Assembly: GCF_965224175.1 (NCBI RefSeq)
Contig: NZ_OZ245041.1
Location: 434,001-498,000 of the forward strand
Origin: Kordia sp965224175
GTDB lineage: Bacteria > Bacteroidota > Bacteroidia > Flavobacteriales > Flavobacteriaceae
Length of the DNA: 64,000 bases
Reading direction: 5' to 3'
Positions within the stretch are counted from its first letter, which is position 1. Each line of letters opens with the position of its first letter. Below the pieces are notes generated by a model, which worked only from the letters and a program-made list of their open reading frames with translations, searched no databases and was not told the origin of the DNA. Positions 51,523 through 60,157 of the stretch are shown piece after piece. Position numbers and translations under genes: made by a program.

Positions 51523-52680
51523 ATGAACGATATACATGTAGCGAGTAAAGTACTTTTTGAAATAGACAAAAACATCGATGATCTGGTAAAGAAAGTCGAA
51601 CTGCTCAGTTATGTCAATCCCATAAATATAGAAGAGGAAAAGGAAAAGTTCTTTAAATCAAAGTATTTAACAGATCCTGTTTTTACATATCCTGAAATAG
51701 ATTTTGATCGTTTTCGTTTGCATCGTGAACTTTTTGAGCAACCTATTGAACAAATTGAAAACGGTTATACAAGAGAATTGTATGAAGACATTATTTATGC
51801 GTATTCTGGCTTAATTCAATGTATAGAAACTATAGGGACAAAACGCAAGTTTTACTATAATAGTTTACGTTCGTTTGGTACACCAACGGAGCAAGATGTT
51901 GAAAATGCTAAATTTATTCTTCACTTTGACGAAGAAGATGATAATGATGCGCAATTTTTACCAAAATACAGTCCAGAAGATACAGAGCAATTATTTCGCG
52001 AATATTCTAAACAATATGATTTTTCATATCAGATAAAGTTTTCAAATGATATGAGCGCAATTGCTATGGTGTTGAATAATATCAAAACTTTGGTAATCAA
52101 TAAAAAACACACATTTTCAGACAATGAAGTTGCTATATTGACCAATCATGAAATTGGCGTACACATGGTAACTACGATGAATGGATTGTTGCATCCGCTA
52201 AAAATATTCTCAAACGGTTTTCCTAATTATGAAGAAACACAAGAAGGTTTAGCTGTTTTTTCAGAATACATGAGTAATAACTTAACGGTAAAACGCTTAA
52301 AAGAACTCGCATACCGTGTAATTGCGGTAGATAGTTTGGCAAAAGGATATTCCTTTTCTAAAACCTTCAGATTGTTCGTCAACACTTATGATTTAGACCG
52401 AGAAACTGCATTCAATATTTCTGTACGAGCACATCGTGGTGGCGGATTCACTAAAGATTATCTATATCTCACTGGATTAAAAAAAGTATACGATTATTAT
52501 AAGTCAGGAAAAGATATGAATGTACTTTTACGAGGAAAAATATCTTTAGATTATCTAGAAAATATTGAATCCTTGGCAAAAAATGGTTGTGCTGTGATGC
52601 CAAAACACTTAACAGATTCTTATCGAGAAAATAAAAATACAAACAAGACAGTTGATTTTATTCTAGAAAACTTAAAATAA
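51523..52680 (+). CDS. QEGLA-motif / DUF1704 putative HExxxH metallo-carboxypeptidase
   Basis: A 385-residue protein of the 'flavohemoglobin expression-modulating QEGLA motif' family (DUF1704). The predicted zinc motif HEIGVH (His209, Glu210, His214) is followed by Glu241 in TQEGLAVFSEYM, a layout shared with the eukaryotic MATCAP tyrosine carboxypeptidases. It should therefore be a metallo-carboxypeptidase acting on a peptide or peptide-like tail. It ends a compact run of eight plus-strand genes that starts with an ATP-grasp ligase. Bacterial substrates are unknown to me. Confidence 0.85.
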   Translation: MNDIHVASKVLFEIDKNIDDLVKKVELLSYVNPINIEEEKEKFFKSKYLTDPVFTYPEIDFDRFRLHRELFEQPIEQIENGYTRELYEDIIYAYSGLIQCIETIGTKRKFYYNSLRSFGTPTEQDVENAKFILHFDEEDDNDAQFLPKYSPEDTEQLFREYSKQYDFSYQIKFSNDMSAIAMVLNNIKTLVINKKHTFSDNEVAILTNHEIGVHMVTTMNGLLHPLKIFSNGFPNYEETQEGLAVFSEYMSNNLTVKRLKELAYRVIAVDSLAKGYSFSKTFRLFVNTYDLDRETAFNISVRAHRGGGFTKDYLYLTGLKKVYDYYKSGKDMNVLLRGKISLDYLENIESLAKNGCAVMPKHLTDSYRENKNTNKTVDFILENLK

Positions 52681-52966
52681 TCAAAAGGCTCTGCGCGAAT
52701 TGATAACTATCTAAAATTCCTTATTTTCAATCGTAAACTAAAAAACATGCTTGTCTAACACGAGAGTTCTAATTTTACTTTCTTTAAAATGATTGTAGTA
52801 TGTGTTCTTTTCTTATAAATGCACTTTTACGTATTTAACTACAAATCAGTGTCTTTTTTTTTTATGAACTAAAAATTAACCTGTTAACATAGTAACAATG
52901 TAAAGAGAGTTCATACATATTGTATAAAGATTAATTATCTTGTAATTTTTACTTCAAAACTACAAT

Positions 52967-54751
52967 ATGTTGAATTTTAAGCAGTGTTCCTGTTCTCCCA
53001 TTTTCAAAATATATGTATTATGGCTTTGTTTCTTCATGGCTTCGAATGCATTTGCACAAACTGATTCATTGGCAACGAAGTCTTTTGAGAAGTTAACAAC
53101 CTCATATAGAACTGCAATGGAATCATCAAATCTAGAAGATGCGCTTCTATATTCAAAAGCAGCATATGTGCTTGCAGAAAAAGAACAAAATACAACTAAT
53201 ATTATCTATTCGCTATACAGATTGGCAGATACTAAGTCATACCTTTCTAAAAATGAGTCTGCACTACAAGATGTAGAAAAAGCTTTAGCATTAGCAAACA
53301 ATACAAATGATAATAATGTTTTTTATGATTTATACAATTTAAAAGGCATTATTAAAACAGATATGGGCGAATATTCTGAAGCTTTAACTGCTTATATAAA
53401 GTCTAAAGAATATGCAGAACTAGGAAGTAATGAACTCAATAAAATGGGCGCATCTATCAATATTGGGTTTATTAAAAAGCTAAACCAAGATTATGAAGAG
53501 GCAATTTCAATATTTAAAGAAAACCTAGAAGTTGTTAAGCAAATGGATATTGATTCCTCCAGAAAGGCGCGTAATCAACGATTTTTATATGTAAATCTTA
53601 CGGATACATATTTGCGTATGAAAGAATTAGTAGGAACTAAAGATTATATTGAAGCTGCTGAATATTATAACAATTTAGGATTAGAAATTGCTCCCAAAAA
53701 ACAAAATGCCAATCAATACGATAACTTTTTGATTAATAAAGTAATTATTGAATTTGAAAAAAAGAAATATGATGAAAGTATAAAACTCGCTTCCAATATA
53801 AAAGCGCATGCTATCGAGATAAAAGATACCGTAACGTTAGGAACTATGTATTTTTACATAGGAAAAAATTACCATGCGCAAGACAAGCATGCAAAAGCGA
53901 TTGAAAATTTCGAGAAATTTTATACGATCATTCAAAAGTCTGAAAAAGAATATTCCAACGAATATCAATTGCATGGATTAATGGCGTGGAGTTATTCTGA
54001 AATTGGAGTGAAAGAAAAATTTAATTTTCATCGTAGAGAACACAATCGACTTCAAAATGTACAAAAAAAACAAAATTTAAAGATCATTTCTCAAATACAT
54101 ACTAGATATGATCTTCCTGAACTGAAGAAGAAATTAAAAGAGATCGCAGCAAAATATAAACAGCAAGAAGTACGTAAAAAATGGCTTTATGGAATTTCTA
54201 TCTTTTTAGTGTTAGTATTGATAGGGAGTTTTTTCTTTTATAGACTCAAAGTAAAACGAATTCAGGAAAGGGTAGAAGCTGTACTGCAAAAAGTGATTGA
54301 ACTTGAAAATGAAAAAGAAAAGCAAGCGGAAACACAAGGGAAAAATAAAACGATAGCTACTTCTAGTATTTCAGAAAAAGTTACAGATGAAAAAGCAGTT
54401 TTGTTACTAGAGCAATTAGCAGCATTTGAAGCAAGAGAAGAATATTTATCATTAGATTGTAGTTTGGCGTTTGTAGCAGAAAAAGTATCGTCTAATACTT
54501 CGTATGTTTCTAATGTAATCAACAATTATAAAAATAAAACATTTAAAGCTTACATTACTGAATTGCGAATCAATGCAGCATTAATTCGTTTAAAGAGTGA
54601 TGAAAAATTACGTTCCTATACAATTAAAGCTGTTGCTGAAGAATTCGGATTCAAGCGACAAGAAACCTTTTCAAAAGCATTTAAAGCACAAACTGGTATT
54701 TATCCTTCACGATACATAAAAAAGCTCAAAGAAGACCTGGAAATTAATTGA
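52967..54751 (+). CDS. TPR-containing membrane AraC-family regulator
   Basis: A 594-residue one-component regulator. Signal or anchor at about 10-30, then six or so TPR repeats (about 45-350, e.g. ALLYSKAAYVLAEKEQNT, AISIFKENLEVVKQM), one membrane helix (about 408-427, WLYGISIFLVLVLIGSFFFY), a coiled coil and a C-terminal AraC HTH (about 485-590, SLAFVAEKVSSNTSYVSNVINNYKNKTF and IKAVAEEFGFKRQETFSKAFKAQTGIYPSRYIKKL). The TPR part would face the periplasm and the HTH the cytoplasm. It lies directly before two small precursor-peptide genes on the same strand, the likely targets. A hairpin covers its stop codon. Confidence 0.85.
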   Translation: MLNFKQCSCSPIFKIYVLWLCFFMASNAFAQTDSLATKSFEKLTTSYRTAMESSNLEDALLYSKAAYVLAEKEQNTTNIIYSLYRLADTKSYLSKNESALQDVEKALALANNTNDNNVFYDLYNLKGIIKTDMGEYSEALTAYIKSKEYAELGSNELNKMGASINIGFIKKLNQDYEEAISIFKENLEVVKQMDIDSSRKARNQRFLYVNLTDTYLRMKELVGTKDYIEAAEYYNNLGLEIAPKKQNANQYDNFLINKVIIEFEKKKYDESIKLASNIKAHAIEIKDTVTLGTMYFYIGKNYHAQDKHAKAIENFEKFYTIIQKSEKEYSNEYQLHGLMAWSYSEIGVKEKFNFHRREHNRLQNVQKKQNLKIISQIHTRYDLPELKKKLKEIAAKYKQQEVRKKWLYGISIFLVLVLIGSFFFYRLKVKRIQERVEAVLQKVIELENEKEKQAETQGKNKTIATSSISEKVTDEKAVLLLEQLAAFEAREEYLSLDCSLAFVAEKVSSNTSYVSNVINNYKNKTFKAYITELRINAALIRLKSDEKLRSYTIKAVAEEFGFKRQETFSKAFKAQTGIYPSRYIKKLKEDLEIN

Positions 54752-54769
54752 CAGTTTATGAACTGTCAA
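54748..54769 (+). promoter_or_regulatory. Hairpin overlapping the regulator stop codon
   Basis: TTGACAGTT and AACTGTCAA form a perfect 9-bp stem with the 4-nt loop TATG; the TGA stop of the TPR-AraC gene is inside the left arm. No T-run follows, so it may be an mRNA stability or attenuation structure rather than a plain terminator. Confidence 0.45.
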
Positions 54770-54835
54770 CGCTAACCCCTTGAGAATACTCATTTTTTTA
54801 GTTCCTTTACCAAAAGAACATTAAACTGTATTGCA

Positions 54836-55093
54836 ATGAAGAAAAAAGATTTATCGTTATTAAAACTTAGAAAAAAGAGCATTTCAAATTTAAATGATCT
54901 CAAAGCCATAAACGGAATGGGTGATAGTGAAGAGGTATATACTACTAGTTGTGTAGAAACAGAAATGACATATTGTGAAACATGTCCTACCATGGGTGAT
55001 ATTACAGGTTGTATTACAAATGATAAAACTCAAAGTTTACGACCGACAATTGGTATTGCTTGTAATGCTTTAAATACGAATGATAACTGTTAA
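54836..55093 (+). CDS. Cysteine-rich precursor peptide 1 (lanthipeptide-like leader)
   Basis: An 85-residue peptide with the leader type MKKKDLSLLKLRKKSISNL found in Bacteroidota natural-product precursors: a short basic start, then a K-x-L-x-L-x-K-x-x-I-x-x-L pattern. A double-glycine site is not clean here (NGMGDSEE). The remainder has six cysteines and several Thr/Ser (CVETEMTYCETC, GCITND, IACNALNTNDNC). No LanB, LanC, radical-SAM or peptidase gene is in the window. It begins 84 bp after the TPR-AraC stop and has a 17-bp 5' leader shared with the next peptide gene. Confidence 0.72.
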   Translation: MKKKDLSLLKLRKKSISNLNDLKAINGMGDSEEVYTTSCVETEMTYCETCPTMGDITGCITNDKTQSLRPTIGIACNALNTNDNC

Positions 55094-55162
55094 TCTTCAT
55101 GTACTATATTGTGATCAGAACAATGTTGAAACTACCTTTTATTAATAATTAATTGTATTGTA

Positions 55163-55432
55163 ATGAAAAAACAAAATTTATCTTCTTTAACGCTAAAAAA
55201 AAGTAAAATTTCTAATCTTAATAGGTTGATAAACCTAAGAGGTGGAACGGATACTACGTTTCCCGTACATACGGAAGAAGAAGGATGTGCTTCACAGCAT
55301 ACGCAATGTGGAGAAGAGTGTGCTTCTTTAAATCCTACCGATTGCCAGACAAATGATACTATACGTAGTTTAGGAAATCCAACAGAATTTGGTACTGGAG
55401 TGATACGAACTATGGCTATAGGTTGTCAATAA
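55163..55432 (+). CDS. Cysteine-rich precursor peptide 2 (GG-type leader)
   Basis: An 89-residue paralogue of the preceding peptide with leader MKKQNLSSLTLKKSKISNL and a clear GG at residues 27-28 (INLRGG), after which a peptidase could cut. The predicted core has five cysteines and is rich in Thr, Gly and Glu. The C-terminal halves of the two peptides align around C-x-T-N-D and S-L-x-x-P-T. Shared 5' sequence directly before both ATGs, AA(C/T)TGTATTG(C/T)AATGAA, suggests recent duplication. A terminator follows 23 bp later. Confidence 0.75.
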   Translation: MKKQNLSSLTLKKSKISNLNRLINLRGGTDTTFPVHTEEEGCASQHTQCGEECASLNPTDCQTNDTIRSLGNPTEFGTGVIRTMAIGCQ

Positions 55433-55455
55433 TCTATAACTTTTGTAAAAAGATA

Positions 55456-55489
55456 AAAAGCACTATCAATCTATGTTGATAGTGCTTTT
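55456..55489. terminator. Bidirectional terminator after the peptide genes
   Basis: AAAAGCACTATCAA and TTGATAGTGCTTTT form a perfect 14-bp stem with a 6-nt loop. It ends the peptide transcript and also serves the convergent T9SS gene. Confidence 0.88.
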
Positions 55490-55515
55490 GTATGTAAAGC
55501 TTCGTTATATCGCTA

Positions 55516-58323
55516 TTAATCTTTTAATATTTTAAATGACTGATTTTCAATTGTTAAGAGATAAAAACCTTTGGAAAGTTTTGAAAAATCAATTATTCCT
55601 TCTTTTGTAGCCATTCCTTGTGTGATCATTTTTCCTTCTAGGCTATGTATGGTAAAATGTGTGTCTTTTTCTAATCCATTTACATGTAAAATATTATCTA
55701 CTGGATTTGGGTAAATGGCTAAACCTTTTATTTCTTCAGGACGTTCTACACGACCAGAAGTATTTCCAATAGTTCTTCCAGCTGCATTTGATTTTTCTAG
55801 AACAATCATAGCATTGGTAAGTGGATCGCATTGTAGAAAACCTTCTTTGAAACCTAAAAAGCCATTATTTTTTTCATCAAATCTATATATAAACCCACCA
55901 CTAAATGAAATCACTAATTCATCTTTAGGATTATCATTAAAACTTCCAGCAGCCATGGCTTTTGTAAACTGGTTATTACTATAAAATCGCTCATTTGCAC
56001 TAGTAGTCAGCACACCTAAACTATTCTCTTTATATCGCCAAATTGTTTTATCGTTAAATGCAATAATTAGTTCATCTTTAGCATCACCATTAAAATCTCC
56101 AGATTGTAAGTCTGATACTAATTTATCATTGAGTATCACTTCATTCATAATTGTAGGTTGCTCTTTATATCGTTTTGTCTCTTGATTGTCAAAAGAAATG
56201 ATTAACTCTTCTCCGGCATGTGTATCAAAATCTCCACTTTCTATAGCTAGTATCTTGTCGTTTGCACTATAAGGAACTCCATGTAGTGTGGCAGTGAAAT
56301 TTCCGCTATTATTAATATGGTACTTTCTTAGAATTGTATTATTAAATACATTACTTGAAACAATAAATAATTCATCTTTTCCATCGCCATTAAAATCTAT
56401 TCTTTTCATCTTTTGTGGTATGTCTGAATTAGGTAAATAGAAAGCATCCAATAACATAAATTCATCAGAATTATTTGTTTCATATCTTCGGATTTCCCCG
56501 TTATCAAACGCTACAATAAGTTCATCTCTTCCATTATCATTAAAGTCACCAGTTTCCATAGCTACTGTATTTTGTACTCCTTCATAAATACGTTCTTCAG
56601 TAAAAAGTCTACCTTGATCATTTTCTTCGTAACGATATATATATCCATGTTCAAATGAAATTGCAGCTTCATCATTGCCGTCTCCGTCAAAATCTCCTGC
56701 CGCCATTTTATATGCTTCTTGTCTTGCTGTATAAAAATTATCAACGACAACCATATTATTAGGAGCATCGTCATCTTCATGAAAAGCTCTAATGGTTTCA
56801 TTTTCAAATGATACAACTAACTTGTCATTAGTATATTGAGTTCCTGGAAAGTTTCCATCGATGGCATCACGATTTAAATATAATGCCAAATCATACAGTT
56901 GTGCTTCACGAAAGTTTGTGTCACCACCATCTAATATACCATGAACCATTCCAGCGATGATATGGTCTATGCGAGTAAAATCTTCTGCAATAAGATTGGA
57001 AGATCGTAATGCTTTCTTTGCTATGAGCAAACTTCTCAAGAGACCAACTCCAACAACCGTTTTCTTTATAGGTTTTGTATTTGGATCATTATCTGGATAC
57101 ATCGTATTTTCTAAAATACCTGCATAATCACTTGTTTCTCTATGATATTTAGCAAATTTGCCTTTAGCAGTAAATCTTGTTTGAGCTAAGCCAGCTGGAT
57201 AACCCACAACATCAACAAATTCACTAAGAAAGCTAGTGTTTTCGAGTCCTAAATGCTTTCCATTATAGTTGATCACGTGGTTAATTCCCGCAATGATTTT
57301 AGTTTTTGCGTCTTCTTTTAATGTGGCATCTTCAAGATATAATGATAAATATGATAATCCTTCAAGAATAGCTGAGTGATAATCTGCTTCAGCATCATGC
57401 CATCTGTTAAAGTCAACATACACTCTTGGACATGTAGAGTGAGTTGTAGCTTGTGCAACAGTACAGTCTCTCTCAAGGTCTTTCCAAGAGCCATCTTCTT
57501 GAAAGCCTTCGTCCCAACTATATGTCCAGATTGGATCGTTATATTGCCAAATAGGTGTATATTGCCCTACATTACTAGCTGGACGTAAAGGATATTTATT
57601 ATTAAATAACACATCTGCATTATAGCTTAGAAAATCTTTACTAGGTGTATCATTATAAGCTTTAACATGTTTACTTGCAGTGATGAAACCAAAAGCAGTT
57701 AGATTAAAATATTGATTGTTATACTCTTCATAAGAAAGAAGTACATCTGTTGCCTGTTGAATTCGATCTTCAAATTCTACTTCATCAATGTCAATAAGGT
57801 CTTCAGCTTCACATACATTCTTTAAGAATTTTTTAGTTTCTAAAAATGCTTCCAGAGCAATAGCAGTAGTTCTTGGATTCGCTTCTGTATCATTATTAGC
57901 AGGAGAAGGAAAACCTCCGTGTTCGGTTGCGCAGTAGTCTTCAGTAGCATAGCTAATGCATTGTTTGTTTAGTAGTAAGTTGAAATAATGAATGAGATAA
58001 TCTAAATGATCTTGTTTTTTTTGATCATTATTTTTGTAATTATAATAATAGTATAATAGAATGTGCGACTGCACTCTTCGTGCATAATAAACGCTGATGT
58101 CTTTGTCGGCAAGAGATGCTTCATACTGACTATCTAGTGCATTGGTAATAACGTCTTCTACTCTTGTGACAACTAAATCATCATTAACTTCTGAAGGGTT
58201 AGTAGCGTACAATTCAAAAAAATGTTTAATATTTGATGGAGAAGTGGGCAATTCGTTGATCATTTGTGCCTTTGTTGCGTACGAGCACAAGAATAAAGTG
58301 ATAAGAAATAGTGTTTTTTTCAT
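55516..58323 (-). CDS. Secreted FG-GAP/VCBS repeat protein with type IX sorting domain
   Basis: A 935-residue secreted protein: signal peptide 1-19 (LFLITLFLCSYATKAQ), a helical N-terminal domain of about 480 residues with no family I can name (contains EDYCATEHGGFPSPAN and the aromatic WKDLERDC region, resembling alpha/alpha-toroid enzymes), then about seven repeats of the FG-GAP type (GDFDGDGNDEAAISFEHG, GDFNDNGRDELIVAFDNG and variants, about 530-845), and a C-terminal type IX sorting domain (IYPNPVDNILHVNG to SFKILKD). Calcium-binding DxDxDG-like loops are present in the repeats. It is convergent with the peptide genes and shares a terminator with them. Confidence 0.85.
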   Translation of the reverse strand: MKKTLFLITLFLCSYATKAQMINELPTSPSNIKHFFELYATNPSEVNDDLVVTRVEDVITNALDSQYEASLADKDISVYYARRVQSHILLYYYYNYKNNDQKKQDHLDYLIHYFNLLLNKQCISYATEDYCATEHGGFPSPANNDTEANPRTTAIALEAFLETKKFLKNVCEAEDLIDIDEVEFEDRIQQATDVLLSYEEYNNQYFNLTAFGFITASKHVKAYNDTPSKDFLSYNADVLFNNKYPLRPASNVGQYTPIWQYNDPIWTYSWDEGFQEDGSWKDLERDCTVAQATTHSTCPRVYVDFNRWHDAEADYHSAILEGLSYLSLYLEDATLKEDAKTKIIAGINHVINYNGKHLGLENTSFLSEFVDVVGYPAGLAQTRFTAKGKFAKYHRETSDYAGILENTMYPDNDPNTKPIKKTVVGVGLLRSLLIAKKALRSSNLIAEDFTRIDHIIAGMVHGILDGGDTNFREAQLYDLALYLNRDAIDGNFPGTQYTNDKLVVSFENETIRAFHEDDDAPNNMVVVDNFYTARQEAYKMAAGDFDGDGNDEAAISFEHGYIYRYEENDQGRLFTEERIYEGVQNTVAMETGDFNDNGRDELIVAFDNGEIRRYETNNSDEFMLLDAFYLPNSDIPQKMKRIDFNGDGKDELFIVSSNVFNNTILRKYHINNSGNFTATLHGVPYSANDKILAIESGDFDTHAGEELIISFDNQETKRYKEQPTIMNEVILNDKLVSDLQSGDFNGDAKDELIIAFNDKTIWRYKENSLGVLTTSANERFYSNNQFTKAMAAGSFNDNPKDELVISFSGGFIYRFDEKNNGFLGFKEGFLQCDPLTNAMIVLEKSNAAGRTIGNTSGRVERPEEIKGLAIYPNPVDNILHVNGLEKDTHFTIHSLEGKMITQGMATKEGIIDFSKLSKGFYLLTIENQSFKILKD

Positions 58324-58489
58324 GTAATAATGTTTTTAAATTATAACGTAAAGATACCTAGCAAGACTATTAAAATATGTTTATTTTGAGTTAAGTACTT
58401 GTAGTTGCAGTACATTATATATAAAACGTAAACGTTCGTATATATTGCCAAACTTTTCCTATCTTAAGGATTTAAAATCAAAAGTATAG

Positions 58490-59350
58490 ATGTCATATTG
58501 GGCAGTTGGAATCATCATTTTTATCATCGTTTACATTATTGCAAACGTAGTGCTGTACTTTTTACAAGAGCGTTTTATCTTCAAAGCAGAAAAGCTATCA
58601 AGTGATTTTGAGTTTGACTATGAAAACCAAATCTTTGATGAATATAATATTGAAGTAGATCCAGGTGTAAATATCAACGGAATTCATTTTAAAGTTCGCA
58701 ATCCGAAGGGCGTTGTATTATATCTTAAAGGAAACTCCAGAAGCATAAAAGGCTGGGGAAAATTTGCTGTCGATTTTACACGTCATGGTTTCGATGTATT
58801 AATGGTAGATTATCGCGGTTATGGAAAAAGTACGGGAAAGCGTACTGAAGCTGGTATAAAAAAAGACTTGCAGTATGTGTATGATCGCTTAAAAGAACAA
58901 GTGGACGAAAAATTTATCACATTGTACGGAAGGTCTTTAGGTTCTGGTTTTGCTACAAAATTAGCTTCCAATAATAATCCGCGTTTACTTATTTTAGATG
59001 CGCCATATTACAGCGTAAAACACATTACAAAACGTTTTTTACCAATTATGCCAATGTCTTTAATTTTAAGATTTCCTGTAAAAACGTATCGTTGGATTGA
59101 ATATGTAAAATGTCCCATAAAAATCATTCATGGAACTAGTGATAAGCTTATTCCATTTAAAACCAGTGTGAAACTATCTAAAATAAATCCAAAATGGACA
59201 CGCTTATATCCTGTAATTGATGGCGGACACAATAATTTACACACATATCCGCAATACCATCGATTTTTGGAAGAAATATTGTACTCAGAATTGCCTAAAG
59301 AAATTGATCCTAAAAATTCAAGTCTAAACTTTAGACGAAAAAAAATATAA
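58490..59350 (+). CDS. Membrane-anchored alpha/beta hydrolase, tandem copy 1
   Basis: A 286-residue hydrolase of the Bem46/ABHD13-like type: N-terminal membrane helix (about 5-25), Ser149 nucleophile in YGRSLGSGF, acid in HGTSDKLIPF and His in DGGHNN. Very similar to the next gene. Substrate unknown; the family includes esterases of fatty acid or peptide esters. Its stop and the next ATG are directly adjacent. Confidence 0.82.
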   Translation: MSYWAVGIIIFIIVYIIANVVLYFLQERFIFKAEKLSSDFEFDYENQIFDEYNIEVDPGVNINGIHFKVRNPKGVVLYLKGNSRSIKGWGKFAVDFTRHGFDVLMVDYRGYGKSTGKRTEAGIKKDLQYVYDRLKEQVDEKFITLYGRSLGSGFATKLASNNNPRLLILDAPYYSVKHITKRFLPIMPMSLILRFPVKTYRWIEYVKCPIKIIHGTSDKLIPFKTSVKLSKINPKWTRLYPVIDGGHNNLHTYPQYHRFLEEILYSELPKEIDPKNSSLNFRRKKI

Positions 59351-60157
59351 ATGAAGTATCTAAAAAGCTTGGGTATTACTATCATTGCAGTATATTTATT
59401 AGTTGCAGGTATGTTAATCGGTTTTCAAGAAAAACTCATATTTAGAAGCGAAACGTTATCGCAAGATCATGTATTTACATCGTCTGTAGACTTTGAAGAA
59501 TTATACTTTAAAGCTACTGATGATGCAATTCTTCATGGATTGCACTACAAACAGGAAAATCCGCAAGGCGTTATTGTTTATTATCATGGAAACGCCAGAA
59601 CGCTTGAACAATGGGGAAAATGGGCGGAACAACTTTCAAAACAATACAATTATGATGTTGTAATTATGGATTATCGTGGTTACGGAAAAAGTATGGGGAA
59701 GCGTAGTTTTGATGTAATGCTAGCAGATGCTTTACTATTTTATGATTACGCCAAAACAAAATTTCCTGTAGAAAAAATTACCATTTTCGGTCGCTCACTT
59801 GGTGGAGCGTTTGCAACACATGTAGCAAAAGAGCGAGAAGCCAAACAATTAATTTTAGAATCAACTTTTACGAGTGTTTCTGATATTGCAAGCAAGCAAT
59901 TTTGGTTTTTACCGATTAAATGGTTTCTAAAATATCCTTTTCAGAATGATAGAAACATAACACAAATTACTACGCCAACGTATATCATTCATGGAACAGG
60001 AGATTATGTAGTTCCTTATGAACACGGAGAAAAATTACATCAAAAGGCGAGGAGTAATACTAAAAAACTCTACACATTTGAAGGTGGCGAACATAATAAT
60101 TTGACGAGTTATCCAGCATATTTCAAAGCACTGGATGAAATACTATTAGATAATTAA
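59351..60157 (+). CDS. Membrane-anchored alpha/beta hydrolase, tandem copy 2
   Basis: A 268-residue paralogue of the preceding protein, starting at the base after its stop. N-terminal helix (about 5-24), HGNARTLEQWGKWAEQL, MDYRGYGKSMGKR, Ser149 in FGRSLGGAF at the same residue number, Asp in GTGDYVVPYEHG and His in EGGEHNN. Probably a recent tandem duplication with diverged specificity. Confidence 0.82.
   Translation: MKYLKSLGITIIAVYLLVAGMLIGFQEKLIFRSETLSQDHVFTSSVDFEELYFKATDDAILHGLHYKQENPQGVIVYYHGNARTLEQWGKWAEQLSKQYNYDVVIMDYRGYGKSMGKRSFDVMLADALLFYDYAKTKFPVEKITIFGRSLGGAFATHVAKEREAKQLILESTFTSVSDIASKQFWFLPIKWFLKYPFQNDRNITQITTPTYIIHGTGDYVVPYEHGEKLHQKARSNTKKLYTFEGGEHNNLTSYPAYFKALDEILLDN

Noticed and set aside
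52681..52966. Hidden gene or RNA in the 286-bp gap after the QEGLA gene
   Set aside because: No frame of useful length, no clear hairpin with a T-run and no promoter match beyond A/T-rich background.
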